Positions 27,764 to 37,668 of a DNA stretch of 64,000 nucleotides are shown in pieces. Numbering within the stretch: the first letter of the stretch is position 1; each line of letters starts with the position of its first letter. The position numbers and the translations under genes are program-made. The stretch is from assembly GCA_964019335.1 (NCBI GenBank), contig OZ025762.1:124001-188000 (forward strand), read 5' to 3'. The notes below the pieces were generated by a model. It worked only from the letters and a program-made list of their open reading frames with translations, was not told the DNA's origin and searched no databases. This DNA comes from Diplonema japonicum. Taxonomy: Eukaryota > Euglenozoa > Diplonemea > Diplonemida > Diplonemidae.

Positions 27764-27823
27764 CTTTTTTCTGTGAATTCTTCTTTTTCTTTTCTTTTTG
27801 TTGAGGACAAAAAAAAAAAAAGA
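27764..27823 (-). promoter_or_regulatory. Putative trans-splice acceptor region
   Basis: On the coding strand: C followed by a 13-base T run (complement of 27810-27823), GTCCTC, an A/G-rich segment, then CACAG and AAAAAAG before the ATG at 27763. Consistent with spliced-leader addition. Not verified. Confidence 0.4.
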
Positions 27824-28131
27824 TGATGTCACATGCAAACTCCGCGCGAGAGCCGCAGGCTCCTAGAAGAAGGGAAGGGGGTATGGTCAGTACTAGGCAT
27901 CTCTCAGTTTCGGACATATCTCGCGACTCCTCCAGGTGCTGTCCTCTTCAGGCGAGAGGCACCCTTCAATGGCTCCTACTAGCGTCCCAGCAGGTTTGGA
28001 GAGTACCGTTCCAGACCACGGTCTCCGCAAGACCTCCGTTGACTCGGTGTTCTTCCTTGTCTGTGTCCTTCACCACGACCTGCCGTTTTTGATTGCTATG
28101 GTCCGGTGGCCTGTCTTGGGTGGGCCAATTA

Positions 28132-28890
28132 TCAGAAATGGATATCGTCTGCCTGGGTGTCACTTGGGGTCAAACCCTCGTTGTCACGAGCCTGCATATC
28201 GGCCCCTGCATCGAGAAGGAGCTCAATCACGTCGGTGCAGTAGCTAGTGTGCATAGGTGTTCTGCCTCTACAGTCACGGGCGTTGACGCCAGCCCCTGCT
28301 TCTATGAGGATGGGTACCATTGCTGCGCTGTTGCAGCACCGGTGGAGATGAGTATGCTTTAAGTCGTTCTGTGTAACTGCGTTAACATCAGCACCATAAC
28401 TAATGAGGAGGGAGGCAAGATCAGGTCTGTAGCATAGGTGCAGCAAGGTCTTTCCATGTGTGCGCTGTTCCAGAAGAGCAGGGATCGCCTTCATGTAGAG
28501 CTGCAGCACATCGTCAAGAGGCCCTTCGTAGTCTTCCTCATCCGAGGAATCTTCTGACTCCTCCTCATCGTACAACCTTAGTACCGTCCTCCGTAGGTAA
28601 TTAAAGTCCGGTTGCAAACCCATGTTCCTTAGTTGCTGCATTGCGTGCTCCTTCTCATCTGGCACCACCACCACCTCGTCCCCGTCCTTGAAACAGATCT
28701 CGTTGACCCTCAAGGAGCTGTTCTTCAATATTTCGCCGTCGTGTTGTAGCTCGAATGTTTGTTTTTTTAAGTCGCACGCCAACGCTGCTTTCGAAGCGAG
28801 GTCCCCCACGGACTCCTTCCCCTCCATCTCTACGACCACGCGGGTACCTGCAGCTTCGCCTTCTACACGGAGGTGCAGAGTGACTGACAT
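28132..28890 (-). CDS. Ubiquitin-like domain plus short ankyrin array
   Basis: A 252-residue protein. Residues 1-80 are ubiquitin-like (FELQHDGEILKN, then GDEVVVVPDE). The family helix DEKEHAMQQLRNMGLQ is the clearest copy of the shared post-domain motif. An acidic Ser/Glu/Asp linker (about 104-122) precedes three to four ankyrin repeats (about 140-245) that carry the typical GADVN and GAGVNARD loops. The protein stops soon after the last repeat. No targeting signal is seen. The start at 28890 is the only Met that precedes the domain. Confidence 0.86.
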   Translation of the reverse strand: MSVTLHLRVEGEAAGTRVVVEMEGKESVGDLASKAALACDLKKQTFELQHDGEILKNSSLRVNEICFKDGDEVVVVPDEKEHAMQQLRNMGLQPDFNYLRRTVLRLYDEEESEDSSDEEDYEGPLDDVLQLYMKAIPALLEQRTHGKTLLHLCYRPDLASLLISYGADVNAVTQNDLKHTHLHRCCNSAAMVPILIEAGAGVNARDCRGRTPMHTSYCTDVIELLLDAGADMQARDNEGLTPSDTQADDIHF

Positions 28891-29328
28891 TTTTTACCAC
28901 CCCTGCTCCTTTTCTTTTTAAGCTTCTCCCGAAAGAGAAATAAAAAAATAAAAAGAAGAAAAAGAGTATACGAAAGAAAGAAATACGTTTTCACTTTTTT
29001 TTGGGGGGGAGATGATGTGCGTTGCCTTATGCTTTATGAGGACGGAGGGGTTGTCCCATGTGGCAAATAGAAAACGAAGTTGTTCGTCTTTTTCTTGTTT
29101 TTTGTTTTCACCTTTTCTTCATTGACAACCAGCCGATCTTTGGCTCTGCTCGTCAGACACGGAATTCAGCAGCAGGCATATGCAAACCTGCAGTGACAGC
29201 GAAAAAGCAGAGACACAAAGTGACACGTGAAAGCTCAAGAGAATAGGTGAAATATCCTTTCATCTTTTTTTTTCATTCTTCTTCTTCAAAAAACTGACGC
29301 GCACATGTGAATGAAGGGGTAGTCACGC

Positions 29329-29359
<31 letters not shown>

Positions 29360-29947
29360 ACATTTAAGGGTACCTGCGGTATGTGGCAGGACGCCTGAAA
29401 AAAAAAAAAAAAAAAAGAAGAAAAAAATAATAATAATAAATAATAATGAAAGTTCCCACCCTCATTTTCTTTCTTTTTCTTTGAGTCGTTTATTTCTCCC
29501 TCTCTCACCTGCTTCTTCATTTCTTTTTTTTCTTTTTCACTTCTCTTCTTTTTTCAATTCCCGTCAGAACCCATCTCCCTGCTGTTCGATCCCAGCAGCT
29601 CGCAGCGGACGAAAAACATGGATAAGGAAAGCTCGTCTGAAACGGGAAGTACAAAGGAGAACATTAAAGGAGCACATGCCTTTCCAAAAGAAATAAAGAA
29701 GAAGAAAAAAGGGGGGGAAGGGAGAAAAAGGAGTTGCGACAGGGGGTAAGAAAAGAAAACAAATAAAGAGAGAGGGAGAGAAAGGGTAGGAGGAATTACT
29801 AAAGCAAAAATTCATTTTCTCTCGTGGGAAGAAACACCAAAAGAGAAAAAGAGGGAACAAAAAACACAAAAATAAATTTAAAATAAAAAAAGAATGAAAA
29901 ATAAAAAGGCTTCCTTTCTTTTTTAAATTTAAACCCTGGTCTCTTCT
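28891..29947. other. Gene-free spacer
   Basis: About 1 kb, strongly AT-rich with A runs at 29330-29356 and 29398-29416. I see no gene and no recognisable repeat. A tRNA-like B box near 29580 was examined and rejected. Confidence 0.6.
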
Positions 29948-32137
29948 CTAGTTGGGCTTTGAAAAGACAACATAGTGGACGCTGAGGGGTGGCATGCTGA
30001 CGGGGATGTCCACGGAGTAGTCCCTGTTGAGGGTGAAGGAGGTGGGGGGACTCTGACCGTCGATGGAGACGAGGGTAGTGGTGGTGAGCCCCGTGTAGTA
30101 GAGGGGGACGTTCACGTTGGCTGTGAGGGAGGAGTCAGTGGGGTTGAAGACCATGGCGAGCCCCACCTCGGCGGTGGCGGAGTAAGGGTTCACATGGAGG
30201 AAGGCGTCCCAGGACTGCATGGAGGGCCTGCGGATGTGGACGACGGGCTGGATGAGGGTCTGCCTGTGTGCCTTGTACATCCCGATCCACTTCTGGAGGA
30301 CCGCCTTCATGGAGTCGGTGGTGTAGGGGACGTCCCCTCGGTAGCATGCGGCGGTCCCCGCCCCGAGGTACTGCGCCAGCCCCCACTCGTACTCCAGCTG
30401 GTGGGCTTGGAACTCAGCGGCGGTTCCCCCTGCGTGGTACTGCGTGATGGGGAGGAACATCCACCCCTGCGTCGGGAGGTGCACGTACAGGTCGTCGTAG
30501 AGCCCCATCCGCGACACCGAGAGGTCCCTCCAGCGCGGGAGGGAGTACTGCTGCTCGTCGTAGCCCATCCCCGTGCGCGACCCCCCTTGGAAGAAGTAGT
30601 CGTCTGGCTGGTTCACGTACACCCCGAGACGGCGCATCTCCTGGTAGAAGGTGTTCTGCAGGACCGTTTGCTTGTACACGCTGTCGTCGAGGTTGTGGTG
30701 GTGCGCGTGCGAGGTCGACCCGCAGGTCTCCCCGCCGTACGGCCCGTCCGTCTCCAGCATCGACAGCCCCGTGCTGTTCAGGAACCCCTTCGCCTTCCCG
30801 AACAGGTCGTCGTACCAGCCGGACGCGAAGCACGCGTCCCCCGTGTTCCCCACCGCCTGGTACTCCTTCGGCACGCTCCCACCACGGTCCAAGCAAATCA
30901 GGTCGTAGCCCCCGACCTCGATCCCCTTCGCGTTCGCGTACTGCACCAGGCTCTTCACCTCCGCCAGGTAAGACGGGTTCGTGCTCTCCAAATTGAACCC
31001 GGACCCGAAGGAGAAGATGAACATCTCGAACCCGACCTCCGCCATCTGATCCACCGCCTTCTTAAACCCCGTCGGGTCGCTGTGCGTGCAGTGGAAGAAG
31101 ATCGGGTTCTCCGTCGTGTGCGGGGCGAGCATCTGCGTCACCCGGTGCCTCGACAGGGTGTGTCGCTCCAGCTCCTCCGAGTCCGTCACCAGCAGGAAGG
31201 CCTTGAAGGAGGCAAAGGTCTCGGTCGGGGAGACCACCGCCCCCGGGCCCCGCGTGTACGAGCAGTTCAGGTAGGGCTCCACCGCCCCCTCGTCTTTGCA
31301 CGACGCGCACCCCGGGATGTTGTCCACGCTGTTCGGGTAGTCGTCCTCCCACGTGCACGCCGAGCTGTGCGCCTGGTCCGTCTTCGCGTGCAGGAGCGAG
31401 TTCGGGGTCCCCGCCTGCACTGCCCCTTCCCCGTCCGCCCCGGGAACGAACGACCCGTGCGTGAAGTACTTCCCCCACCGCGGCATCACCCCGAGGAACT
31501 CCACCGCCGCCGCCTGCACCTGCGTCGTGTCCCCGAGCGACCGGATCGTCATCCACTTCTCCAGGAGCGGGATCCCCTGCAGAACCTGGTAGTGCAGCGT
31601 CACCTCCACCTGCGGCGCCCCCGGGGGCGGGTGGAACACCACCGACAGAGTCACCCCCTTCGGCGGCCAGCTGTACACCGTGCTCGAGTGCCGCGTCCCC
31701 GGCGTCCACGGGAAGGGCGCCGCAGGGGTCGACACGCTGTGGTTCACGTAGCGGAACGCCCCGCTGTCTGCCTTCAGCGCCAGCCCGCTCCGGTTGCAGT
31801 AGGCGAGAAACCCGTCCACCTGCTGCAGGCCCCCGATCATGTACTCCTTCCCGTCCAGCCACACACTCCCCTCCGGGTGCACCGACCGGAACAGCGACTG
31901 TTCCCCGCCGTACTTGCTCGTCGCGTTCAGAGACACGTCCACCGTCCCGAACGCGGGCGTCGTCACGAACCGCCGCGTCACAAGCCCGTTCCCGATCACC
32001 AGCCCGCCCCCCGTTGTCCCCCGAACGTACGCGGGGTCCTTCACCATCTCCACCAGCCAGTCCTCCTTCCGGTCCCCGAGCACCACTCCCAGGGAACAAC
32101 AGGCTGTCACCACCGCAACAAGCTGAAGGCGCCGCAT
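29948..32137 (-). CDS. Secreted glycoside-hydrolase-like protein, possibly clan GH-D
   Basis: A 729-residue protein with a signal peptide (residues 1-21, ending VVLG). The N-terminal ~330 residues are beta-rich with Asn-x-Ser/Thr sites. A TIM-barrel-like centre follows: FIFSFGSGFNLES near 372, VGGYDLICLDRGG near 408, then LSMLETDGPYGG near 458, whose Asp is a good candidate catalytic residue. A beta-sandwich C-terminus (residues about 640-729) follows. The layout resembles alpha-galactosidase-type families (GH27/GH36), but this is judged by eye and the exact family is uncertain. Probably acts on glycans in a digestive vacuole or outside the cell. Base composition is strikingly GC-rich with C or G at most third positions, unlike all neighbours. 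Confidence 0.78.
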   Translation of the reverse strand: MRRLQLVAVVTACCSLGVVLGDRKEDWLVEMVKDPAYVRGTTGGGLVIGNGLVTRRFVTTPAFGTVDVSLNATSKYGGEQSLFRSVHPEGSVWLDGKEYMIGGLQQVDGFLAYCNRSGLALKADSGAFRYVNHSVSTPAAPFPWTPGTRHSSTVYSWPPKGVTLSVVFHPPPGAPQVEVTLHYQVLQGIPLLEKWMTIRSLGDTTQVQAAAVEFLGVMPRWGKYFTHGSFVPGADGEGAVQAGTPNSLLHAKTDQAHSSACTWEDDYPNSVDNIPGCASCKDEGAVEPYLNCSYTRGPGAVVSPTETFASFKAFLLVTDSEELERHTLSRHRVTQMLAPHTTENPIFFHCTHSDPTGFKKAVDQMAEVGFEMFIFSFGSGFNLESTNPSYLAEVKSLVQYANAKGIEVGGYDLICLDRGGSVPKEYQAVGNTGDACFASGWYDDLFGKAKGFLNSTGLSMLETDGPYGGETCGSTSHAHHHNLDDSVYKQTVLQNTFYQEMRRLGVYVNQPDDYFFQGGSRTGMGYDEQQYSLPRWRDLSVSRMGLYDDLYVHLPTQGWMFLPITQYHAGGTAAEFQAHQLEYEWGLAQYLGAGTAACYRGDVPYTTDSMKAVLQKWIGMYKAHRQTLIQPVVHIRRPSMQSWDAFLHVNPYSATAEVGLAMVFNPTDSSLTANVNVPLYYTGLTTTTLVSIDGQSPPTSFTLNRDYSVDIPVSMPPLSVHYVVFSKPN

Positions 32138-32796
32138 CTTCCTTTTTTATTTAATTCTCCTTTTAGGAACAGAAAGTAAGGTTTTGGTGTAGCTGTGAGT
32201 GCGTATGTGTACTGAAGATCTAACCTGAAATTGAATAAAGAAGTAAAGAAAAGAGAGAAAGAGGAAAGAGAGAACCTTTTCTGGGTAAGTGTGAGTAAGG
32301 TGAGGGACTCCTGAAAAATAGTATGGTCAATGATTTCGCTGTTGTCACAACTTCGTATCAAGCAGAAAGTTAGCTTCATTGTGTCGAGAGAAACAATATC
32401 GTGTCTCCAGAAACAATTTATGGTATTTTCTTTCCTTCGGCAAAAAAGAAAAAGCAAAAAAAAACACTAAAATAGCTACGTACTTTGTATTACTTGCCTA
32501 CCTGTCGCAGAAGAAGTCAAAAGCTGACCCTAGTGCCCCAGGTAGCCGTAACAAAAGCTTCTTTTTTGCAAACGGGATACTGCACGTCTGGGCTTACGAA
32601 AGAACTAAGTGGGCTCAAATCGCGTCTGAGCTGCGCTGCTGCTTCCGGGGTCCTTTCACGATCTCGGATTACACATTCTGGGGCACTTGTATCGGTAGGT
32701 GCAGCTACTTTTTGCATATATTGAATAAAAATATAGCAGCAAAAATTGAAAAATAATATTATTCACCCAATTTGAACGAGAATAGACAAAAATTCA
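32138..32796. other. Spacer upstream of the hydrolase gene
   Basis: No gene. 32655-32720 is the second copy of the dispersed repeat seen at 8587-8655. The rest is unique. Confidence 0.5.
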
Positions 32797-33640
32797 AAAA
32801 ATATATGAGTTAAAGGAAGACTACTTCCTGCACCTATCCCATTTCAGCAGCGGTTTCTCCTCCTTTGGTGGTCTTGCCGGCCTTCTCCTCAGCCTGGCCG
32901 CTCTTTCTCTTCGTTCTCTTGCCCATTGTCCTTTCAACGCCTCTAGGTCATGCTTGGTCTTCGGTGATGCAAATATCGCCCTCCTGTTCCATCCGATCAC
33001 CGCCTTTGTCCTCCCGATGGATCGTAGGTGTGTGCACCCTTGTGCACGGCTCAGCTGGGAAGGCCCTCCTTCCTTTCACCTTCTTCAGTACCCTCCCTAG
33101 CTCCCATGTGTGCCAGATCTTCTTCATCAATCCATGCAATCTCCTCGCTTTCTGCTGTACTTCTGCGAGATCCCCCAGCTTCCCTCCAAGGGTCTTCCCG
33201 GTCACGTTCTCGAAATCCAGTGCCAGCTCCACCGTCGACACTGACGTGTTCCTGCTGCCTGCATACCAGCGCAGTTGCCGCATCCACCTCAGCACCTCCT
33301 TCGTGTACTCCCGTAGGACATCCCCTGCCGGTAGCTTGCCGAAGTCCTTGTCCGACGGTACTGGGTGTTCTTGACCTTGTGTGATCTCCAGCCACTGGTG
33401 TGTGTGGTACACCTCCTGCCTCTTCGCTTGTAGGGCCGTGTCCCGCTCCCCCACCACCGCCAGCAGGTACCTCTGCGTTCCTTCGAGCCTTTCCCTAACA
33501 TCCTTCCCTGCTCCCCTTGGCAGATGCCATGCAGCTTCGTACACGGTTCCAGCCCCCTGCGCGTCATGCCTTCGTGTTCTTCCCGCTGTTGCACTTCCTT
33601 GGCCTTTTCGCACTCCCACAGTGCGTGCTCCAGCATGTTG
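32797..33640 (-). mobile_element. LINE 3' portion, family A, chimeric 5' end
   Basis: Starts at the family 3' end (tatatgagttaaaggaag) and matches the longest copy up to the zinc-knuckle region, with small insertions and deletions that break the frame (one extra base near 33029, one missing base near 33527). The 3' tip lacks about 30 bases present in other copies. At about 33640, inside the zinc knuckle, it switches to unrelated sequence. Confidence 0.75.
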
Positions 33641-33837
33641 GGCAGGTGGTGGTGGTGGTTGCTGTACCCCCCATGCTGCTCGCCAACTGTCCACGCAGCT
33701 GCTCCACCGCTTCCCACGCTATTCTTACAGCTCCTTCTCCTGCTTTTTCTTTTTTTTTATCTCCTCCTGCTGGAGGAGGCGACGTCAGGGTCTTCGCTGC
33801 CTGCGCCAGATCCTGCTGTCGTTGCCATGATTCTTTC
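33641..33837 (-). other. Unrelated sequence fused to the LINE copy
   Basis: On the minus strand this reads as an Ala/Gly/Ser/Gln-rich open stretch starting at an ATG near 33829 (MATTAGSGAGSEDPDVASSS). It passes through a run of A/G and a CAC/ACC triplet repeat before meeting the LINE out of frame. It may be a fragment of a host gene captured at the 5' junction, or the 5' end of another element. Not recognised. Confidence 0.35.
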
Positions 33838-34045
33838 TTCTTTTCCTTCTTTTTTATAATTGCAGGTAATCTGTGTGGATGAACATGTGAAAACAAACAA
33901 ACTAGAGAAAAAATAAAATGTTGAACAGGAGGAGGGAGAGAGGAGGATAATTCTTATTGAAAAGCGGAACAGAACCAAGTTAGAAAAAAAAGAAGGTTAG
34001 AAGAGTTAAAGCGTCTCCGGGAGAGCGCAAAAAAAAAAAAAAATT

Positions 34046-34943
34046 AATTTCGGTGTGCGGGTGGGTGCTCACCGTTCAGGGAGAAATTCACACTAATCGG
34101 TCACCGTTCTGCGGTTGCTGTCTGGTGCCTGCGGTGGCTGTTTGTCGCGATGAGATGGACGGCATCTGGGCGAGAAACATTGCTTGGAGTCGTGCTAGGT
34201 AGGGAGCGGTTTGGCTCGAGGAGAAGAGTGGTCTCCTGTCGTAGCCGTGTGTCGTCGGGCCCCCAAGATGTCGAAGGGTGTGTACCCTTGTCTTTGCGTT
34301 GGCAGGGAAAGCATTCTTCCACTCTTTGCTGTGCATTTCTGAATACGTCCTAAGATGTATCGCATCCTTCCAGCCTTCTCTGTGAGCCAGTCCTGGTCGT
34401 CGAGGGGTCCAGCCAAGGACTGCCGGGTGGCCTGCTCATAGTCTACTGCGAGCTCCATCGTCGTGACGGACGTCAACTTCCTGCCTGCGTACCATCTTAG
34501 GCTTTCAGCCACCTGAGGACGCTCTTTATGTAGAACATTAGGACCTTTCCCGACGCTCCGTTCGATTTCAACAGCTCCACTGTGGGCACAGTGTGCTGCT
34601 TCCCCGTTGTGATCTCATCCCACGGGTTGGTGGTGAGGATTCTGGTGCTCCGTTCAGCCGCTCTGGCGTCTCGTCTTGACACGACATCCAACAGGTATCG
34701 TTGCACGACTGCCGCCTGTTGCTTCGCAGCCCCCGTTGCGCCCCTTGGAATGATCCCGTGGAGGGCGGTCACTGCAGGTAGGTCACTTCGCGTCATCCCG
34801 CCATATCTTTCGTTTGTCAGGGCAGCTCTCGCTGGTGCACATTCCCACAGGGCGTGCTCCGTGACTTCTGTCGTCGTCTGGCATCGATGGTCGCAGACGT
34901 CGCACGCAAGAGACGAGCTTTCCACACCCTCACGTTCATCCAA
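34046..34943 (-). mobile_element. LINE 3' portion, family B, frameshifted
   Basis: Encodes a zinc knuckle (CDVC...EHALWEC), LHGIIPRG, a block ending SVLRWL, and then, after at least two frame changes (near 34500 and 34300), the conserved C-terminal segment. Same domain order as families A and C but diverged in sequence. The sense 3' end reads GGTGAGCACCCACC and ends in a T run. The same 3' end occurs at 40465-40525 and, inverted, at 60372-60605. Non-functional. Confidence 0.75.
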
Positions 34944-35076
34944 TTGCTTCCCCCCCCCAAAAAAAAAGAGGAAAAAAAAAAGGGATAGTAATCTGGAACA
35001 ATCATCTCTTTCATTCCGGATATCAGCAAAAAAAAAAAAAAAAAGAAACGAAAAAAAAAAAAGAAAAACTGCATTC

Positions 35077-36378
35077 TCATAACCCCTTCAACTGCGACAA
35101 GTCGAAATTACTCCGTGCGGGGCAGCACACGAGGAAGTCGTCCCCAATGCATGAAACATCTTTGAATGGTATATCGTCCATGGTACTGAGCGAGAAGCAG
35201 TGGAATAGGAAACGGCATCCTATATCCTCAATACGAAAAGGACGCGGGAAGATAAGGGTGTGGAGACACACGCATTCGCAAAGAAAAGAATCCTTGATGC
35301 TCACAATGCCACCCATCCCGGATATATCGACAGACTCCAGTGCAGAGCAGCGCGCCATGAAACTGTCGTCCAGTTCACTGACCAGCTTCAAGGGGGACAA
35401 ATCGATGGTTTGTAAAGAGGTACATTCTTCTAGAAACCTGACTCCAAGATCGCGCACAGTCGACAAAGGTGACAGATCAATCGTTGCCAACGAGCAGCAC
35501 TGGTACAAAAATCTGTATGAAATCACCTTGATGCTGCTCGGCAGCGCGATGGTCAACAGCGAACTACAGCCTGAGAGAAAATATTCGTCTATAAACTCCA
35601 ACGCCGCAAGCCCGGAGAGGTCGATGTCTTCTAAACAACTACAATCCGACATAAAATTCTTCCCCAGATCAACAAGGTTCTCAAGCGGTACTGCGGCCCT
35701 CTGCAACCCTGTACAACACGACAGAAACCGTTCACCTATAGAAACGACCAATTTAAACGAAGCGAGGTCGATGGAAGCCAACAACGTGCAGCAGTTTAAG
35801 AACGCTGCTCCCACCACCTGCACGCACTCTGGTAGATCGATTGTTTCAAGGAATCTACAGTTATACATGAAAAAATCCCCGATTCTACCTGTGTTGTATA
35901 GATGCGACAGGTCGATCGCCTTGACAGAGGACTCACAGAGGAAGTTGCGTCCGATCCCCGTTACACTCCCTTCGGGGTCAGTAAACTGTATATTTCGTGT
36001 GCTTAAGGGGAATTCCTTTCCAGTTAAGTAGAGTTCACCTTTGCATGCCGAGACGTTGACAATGAGAAGCAGCTCGGGGTCCTTCTCGCACCGCTTTGAG
36101 ATCGTCACGTACCTGTGTTCCAACTCCTCCAACAGTACCTCAATAGTGCGATTTGAAGTCAGCTCTATGTTGCACCCTTCGACAAGCCCTACTTGGTGTA
36201 CCTCGTTTACTATATCATTGTCAAGGCACCCTTCGTCCCAGTGTAGTGAAAAGGTCCCTTCCTCCAACTCTGTTGCAGTGGCTGCTTTCGTGTACAAACT
36301 TCCTATTGTTTCATTGCCGGAAACCTCTACCTCGTGTACCTCCTTAGCAGGAGTTGAGATTAAGACAGAGATGCTCAT
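35077..36378 (-). CDS. Ubiquitin-like domain plus BspA-type leucine-rich repeats
   Basis: A 433-residue protein from the Met at 36378, which directly follows an A-rich leader; upstream in-frame codons are Lys runs. Residues 1-75 are the most diverged ubiquitin-like head of the family (GTFSLHWDEGCLDND, then VEGCNIELTS), followed by the helix TIEVLLEELEHRYV. From about residue 130 to the end run ten or more repeats of roughly 24 residues with the pattern FLxxCxxLxxIDLSxLxxVxxIG, the BspA/LRR_5 type common in protists. Each repeat has a Cys-Cys or Cys at a fixed place. Cytosolic recognition protein by inference. Confidence 0.87.
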   Translation of the reverse strand: MSISVLISTPAKEVHEVEVSGNETIGSLYTKAATATELEEGTFSLHWDEGCLDNDIVNEVHQVGLVEGCNIELTSNRTIEVLLEELEHRYVTISKRCEKDPELLLIVNVSACKGELYLTGKEFPLSTRNIQFTDPEGSVTGIGRNFLCESSVKAIDLSHLYNTGRIGDFFMYNCRFLETIDLPECVQVVGAAFLNCCTLLASIDLASFKLVVSIGERFLSCCTGLQRAAVPLENLVDLGKNFMSDCSCLEDIDLSGLAALEFIDEYFLSGCSSLLTIALPSSIKVISYRFLYQCCSLATIDLSPLSTVRDLGVRFLEECTSLQTIDLSPLKLVSELDDSFMARCSALESVDISGMGGIVSIKDSFLCECVCLHTLIFPRPFRIEDIGCRFLFHCFSLSTMDDIPFKDVSCIGDDFLVCCPARSNFDLSQLKGL

Positions 36379-36949
36379 TTTTTTCTTCCTTTTTTTTTTT
36401 TTTTTGTCTTTTAAGCTATAAGAGATAAAGAGAGAGAAAAAAAGAACTACATAATTTATTCGGTCCATAGATAAAGTACATCCCAGTACTGTTAATTCTT
36501 TTCTTTTTGAGGGGGGCTTTTAAAAAAACTTTTTTTTAGTAGAAAAATGAATATTTAAATGTCGGAACCGGTTGTTCGATCTTCGGGCTAAAGGGTTTAT
36601 ATTATAAAAAAAAAAAGAAAATATTTTGTGCGACCACACATACACAGAATCATCTCTAAATTCTGGAAGGGGAGGGAGAAAACAAAAAAAAAAAAAAAAA
36701 AAAGAACCCCTATTCTTTTTTTTTTTTTCACTACAAGAAATTCAGTCAGATTAGACAGCGGCGATTGTGGCACATACTGCCTCATCGTTCGATGTGGGGT
36801 AGGGCTCTCCAATATTACACAGGAGGCGCCCTTAAAGAAACTTGTAAGTACAACAGGGTAAAGCCTGGAGAGATAAAAAGAGTCCCCTTTAAAGAAACTC
36901 TTAAGTTTGCAAAAAGGTAATTACAATGGCCACGAAGCGAAACCATCTA

Positions 36950-37022
36950 CTTGATTACAGGAGGCGCACCGCACGAGGAGGTCAACAGCGAACAACACAT
37001 CTGATGTACTTCTTATATTTCC
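36950..37022. repeat. Dispersed short repeat, copy 3
   Basis: ctacttgattacagg at 36950 is shared with 40858. gtcaacagcgaacaacacat, then ctgatgtacttcttatattt, then cc (36981-37022) is shared with 10640-10686, and its end with 10005-10028. The combination suggests a short interspersed family built from pieces. Confidence 0.55.
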
Positions 37023-37561
37023 ACGTTAGTTCCACCACCTTAAAGAAACAAAAGAAGAAAAGAAAACGATCCTTCTTTCCTTTTTTTGCAAAGCCCCTTT
37101 GCAAAAAAAAAAAAGGAAGGTAACGTGGTTGTGAGGAGGTTAAAAAAAAAAAAAAAAAAAAAAGCAAGAAAGAAAAATGAAAGTCGTGGTTTCTTTTTTT
37201 TTTTTTTTTCTCCTCTTTTGCTGGAAAGAAAAAGAAAAACACAAGAAAGCACTGTGTAAAGTGGTGACCAAAATGAATGACCTAAAAAAAAGAGAGAAAA
37301 TAAAAAAAAAGGAAATCAGTGCGTTAGACAAGACGTTAGCCAGAGATAAAGGGCAGTTGGTGGTGCAGAACCAACATTCTAGAATAACGCATTTTTATGA
37401 GCAGGGGATTGACAGATTATATAAAACTGTTTTTTTTTTTTTTCTTTTTCTTTTTCTTTTTTTGAAAAGGTTTTCAAGCCAGGGCCTATTATCCACAGAT
37501 AACTAAAAATGAAAACCAGAGCGATTGAACAAAGCTTTTGCAGTTGTTTTGTTAAGAAAGG

Positions 37562-37605
<44 letters not shown>
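37562..37605. repeat. 44-base poly(A) run
   Basis: The longest pure homopolymer I see in the window. On the coding strand of the flanking genes it is a T tract about 60 bases beyond the stop of the propeller/WSC gene. Confidence 0.9.
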
Positions 37606-37609
<4 letters not shown>

Positions 37610-37668
37610 AAAATAAAAAAAAAAAAAAAACAAACAAAAAAAAAAAAATATGATAAAGACTTTCCACC

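Larger units (their letters stand above)
36379..37668. other. Gene-free spacer with repeats
   Basis: No gene. Contains a dispersed repeat (36950-37022) and A/T runs, including an uninterrupted 44-base A run (37562-37605) just downstream of the propeller/WSC gene. Confidence 0.6.

Noticed and set aside
29570-29610. tRNA-like box (gttcgatccc)
   Set aside because: The surrounding bases do not form a T-arm of 5 bp with a 7-base loop, and no A box or acceptor stem is found upstream.
29975-32179. A 734-codon open frame on the plus strand
   Set aside because: It is exactly antisense to the glycoside-hydrolase-like gene, is very rich in Arg, Val, His and Pro, has no signal or domain, and exists because the GC-rich gene has few stop codons in its complement.
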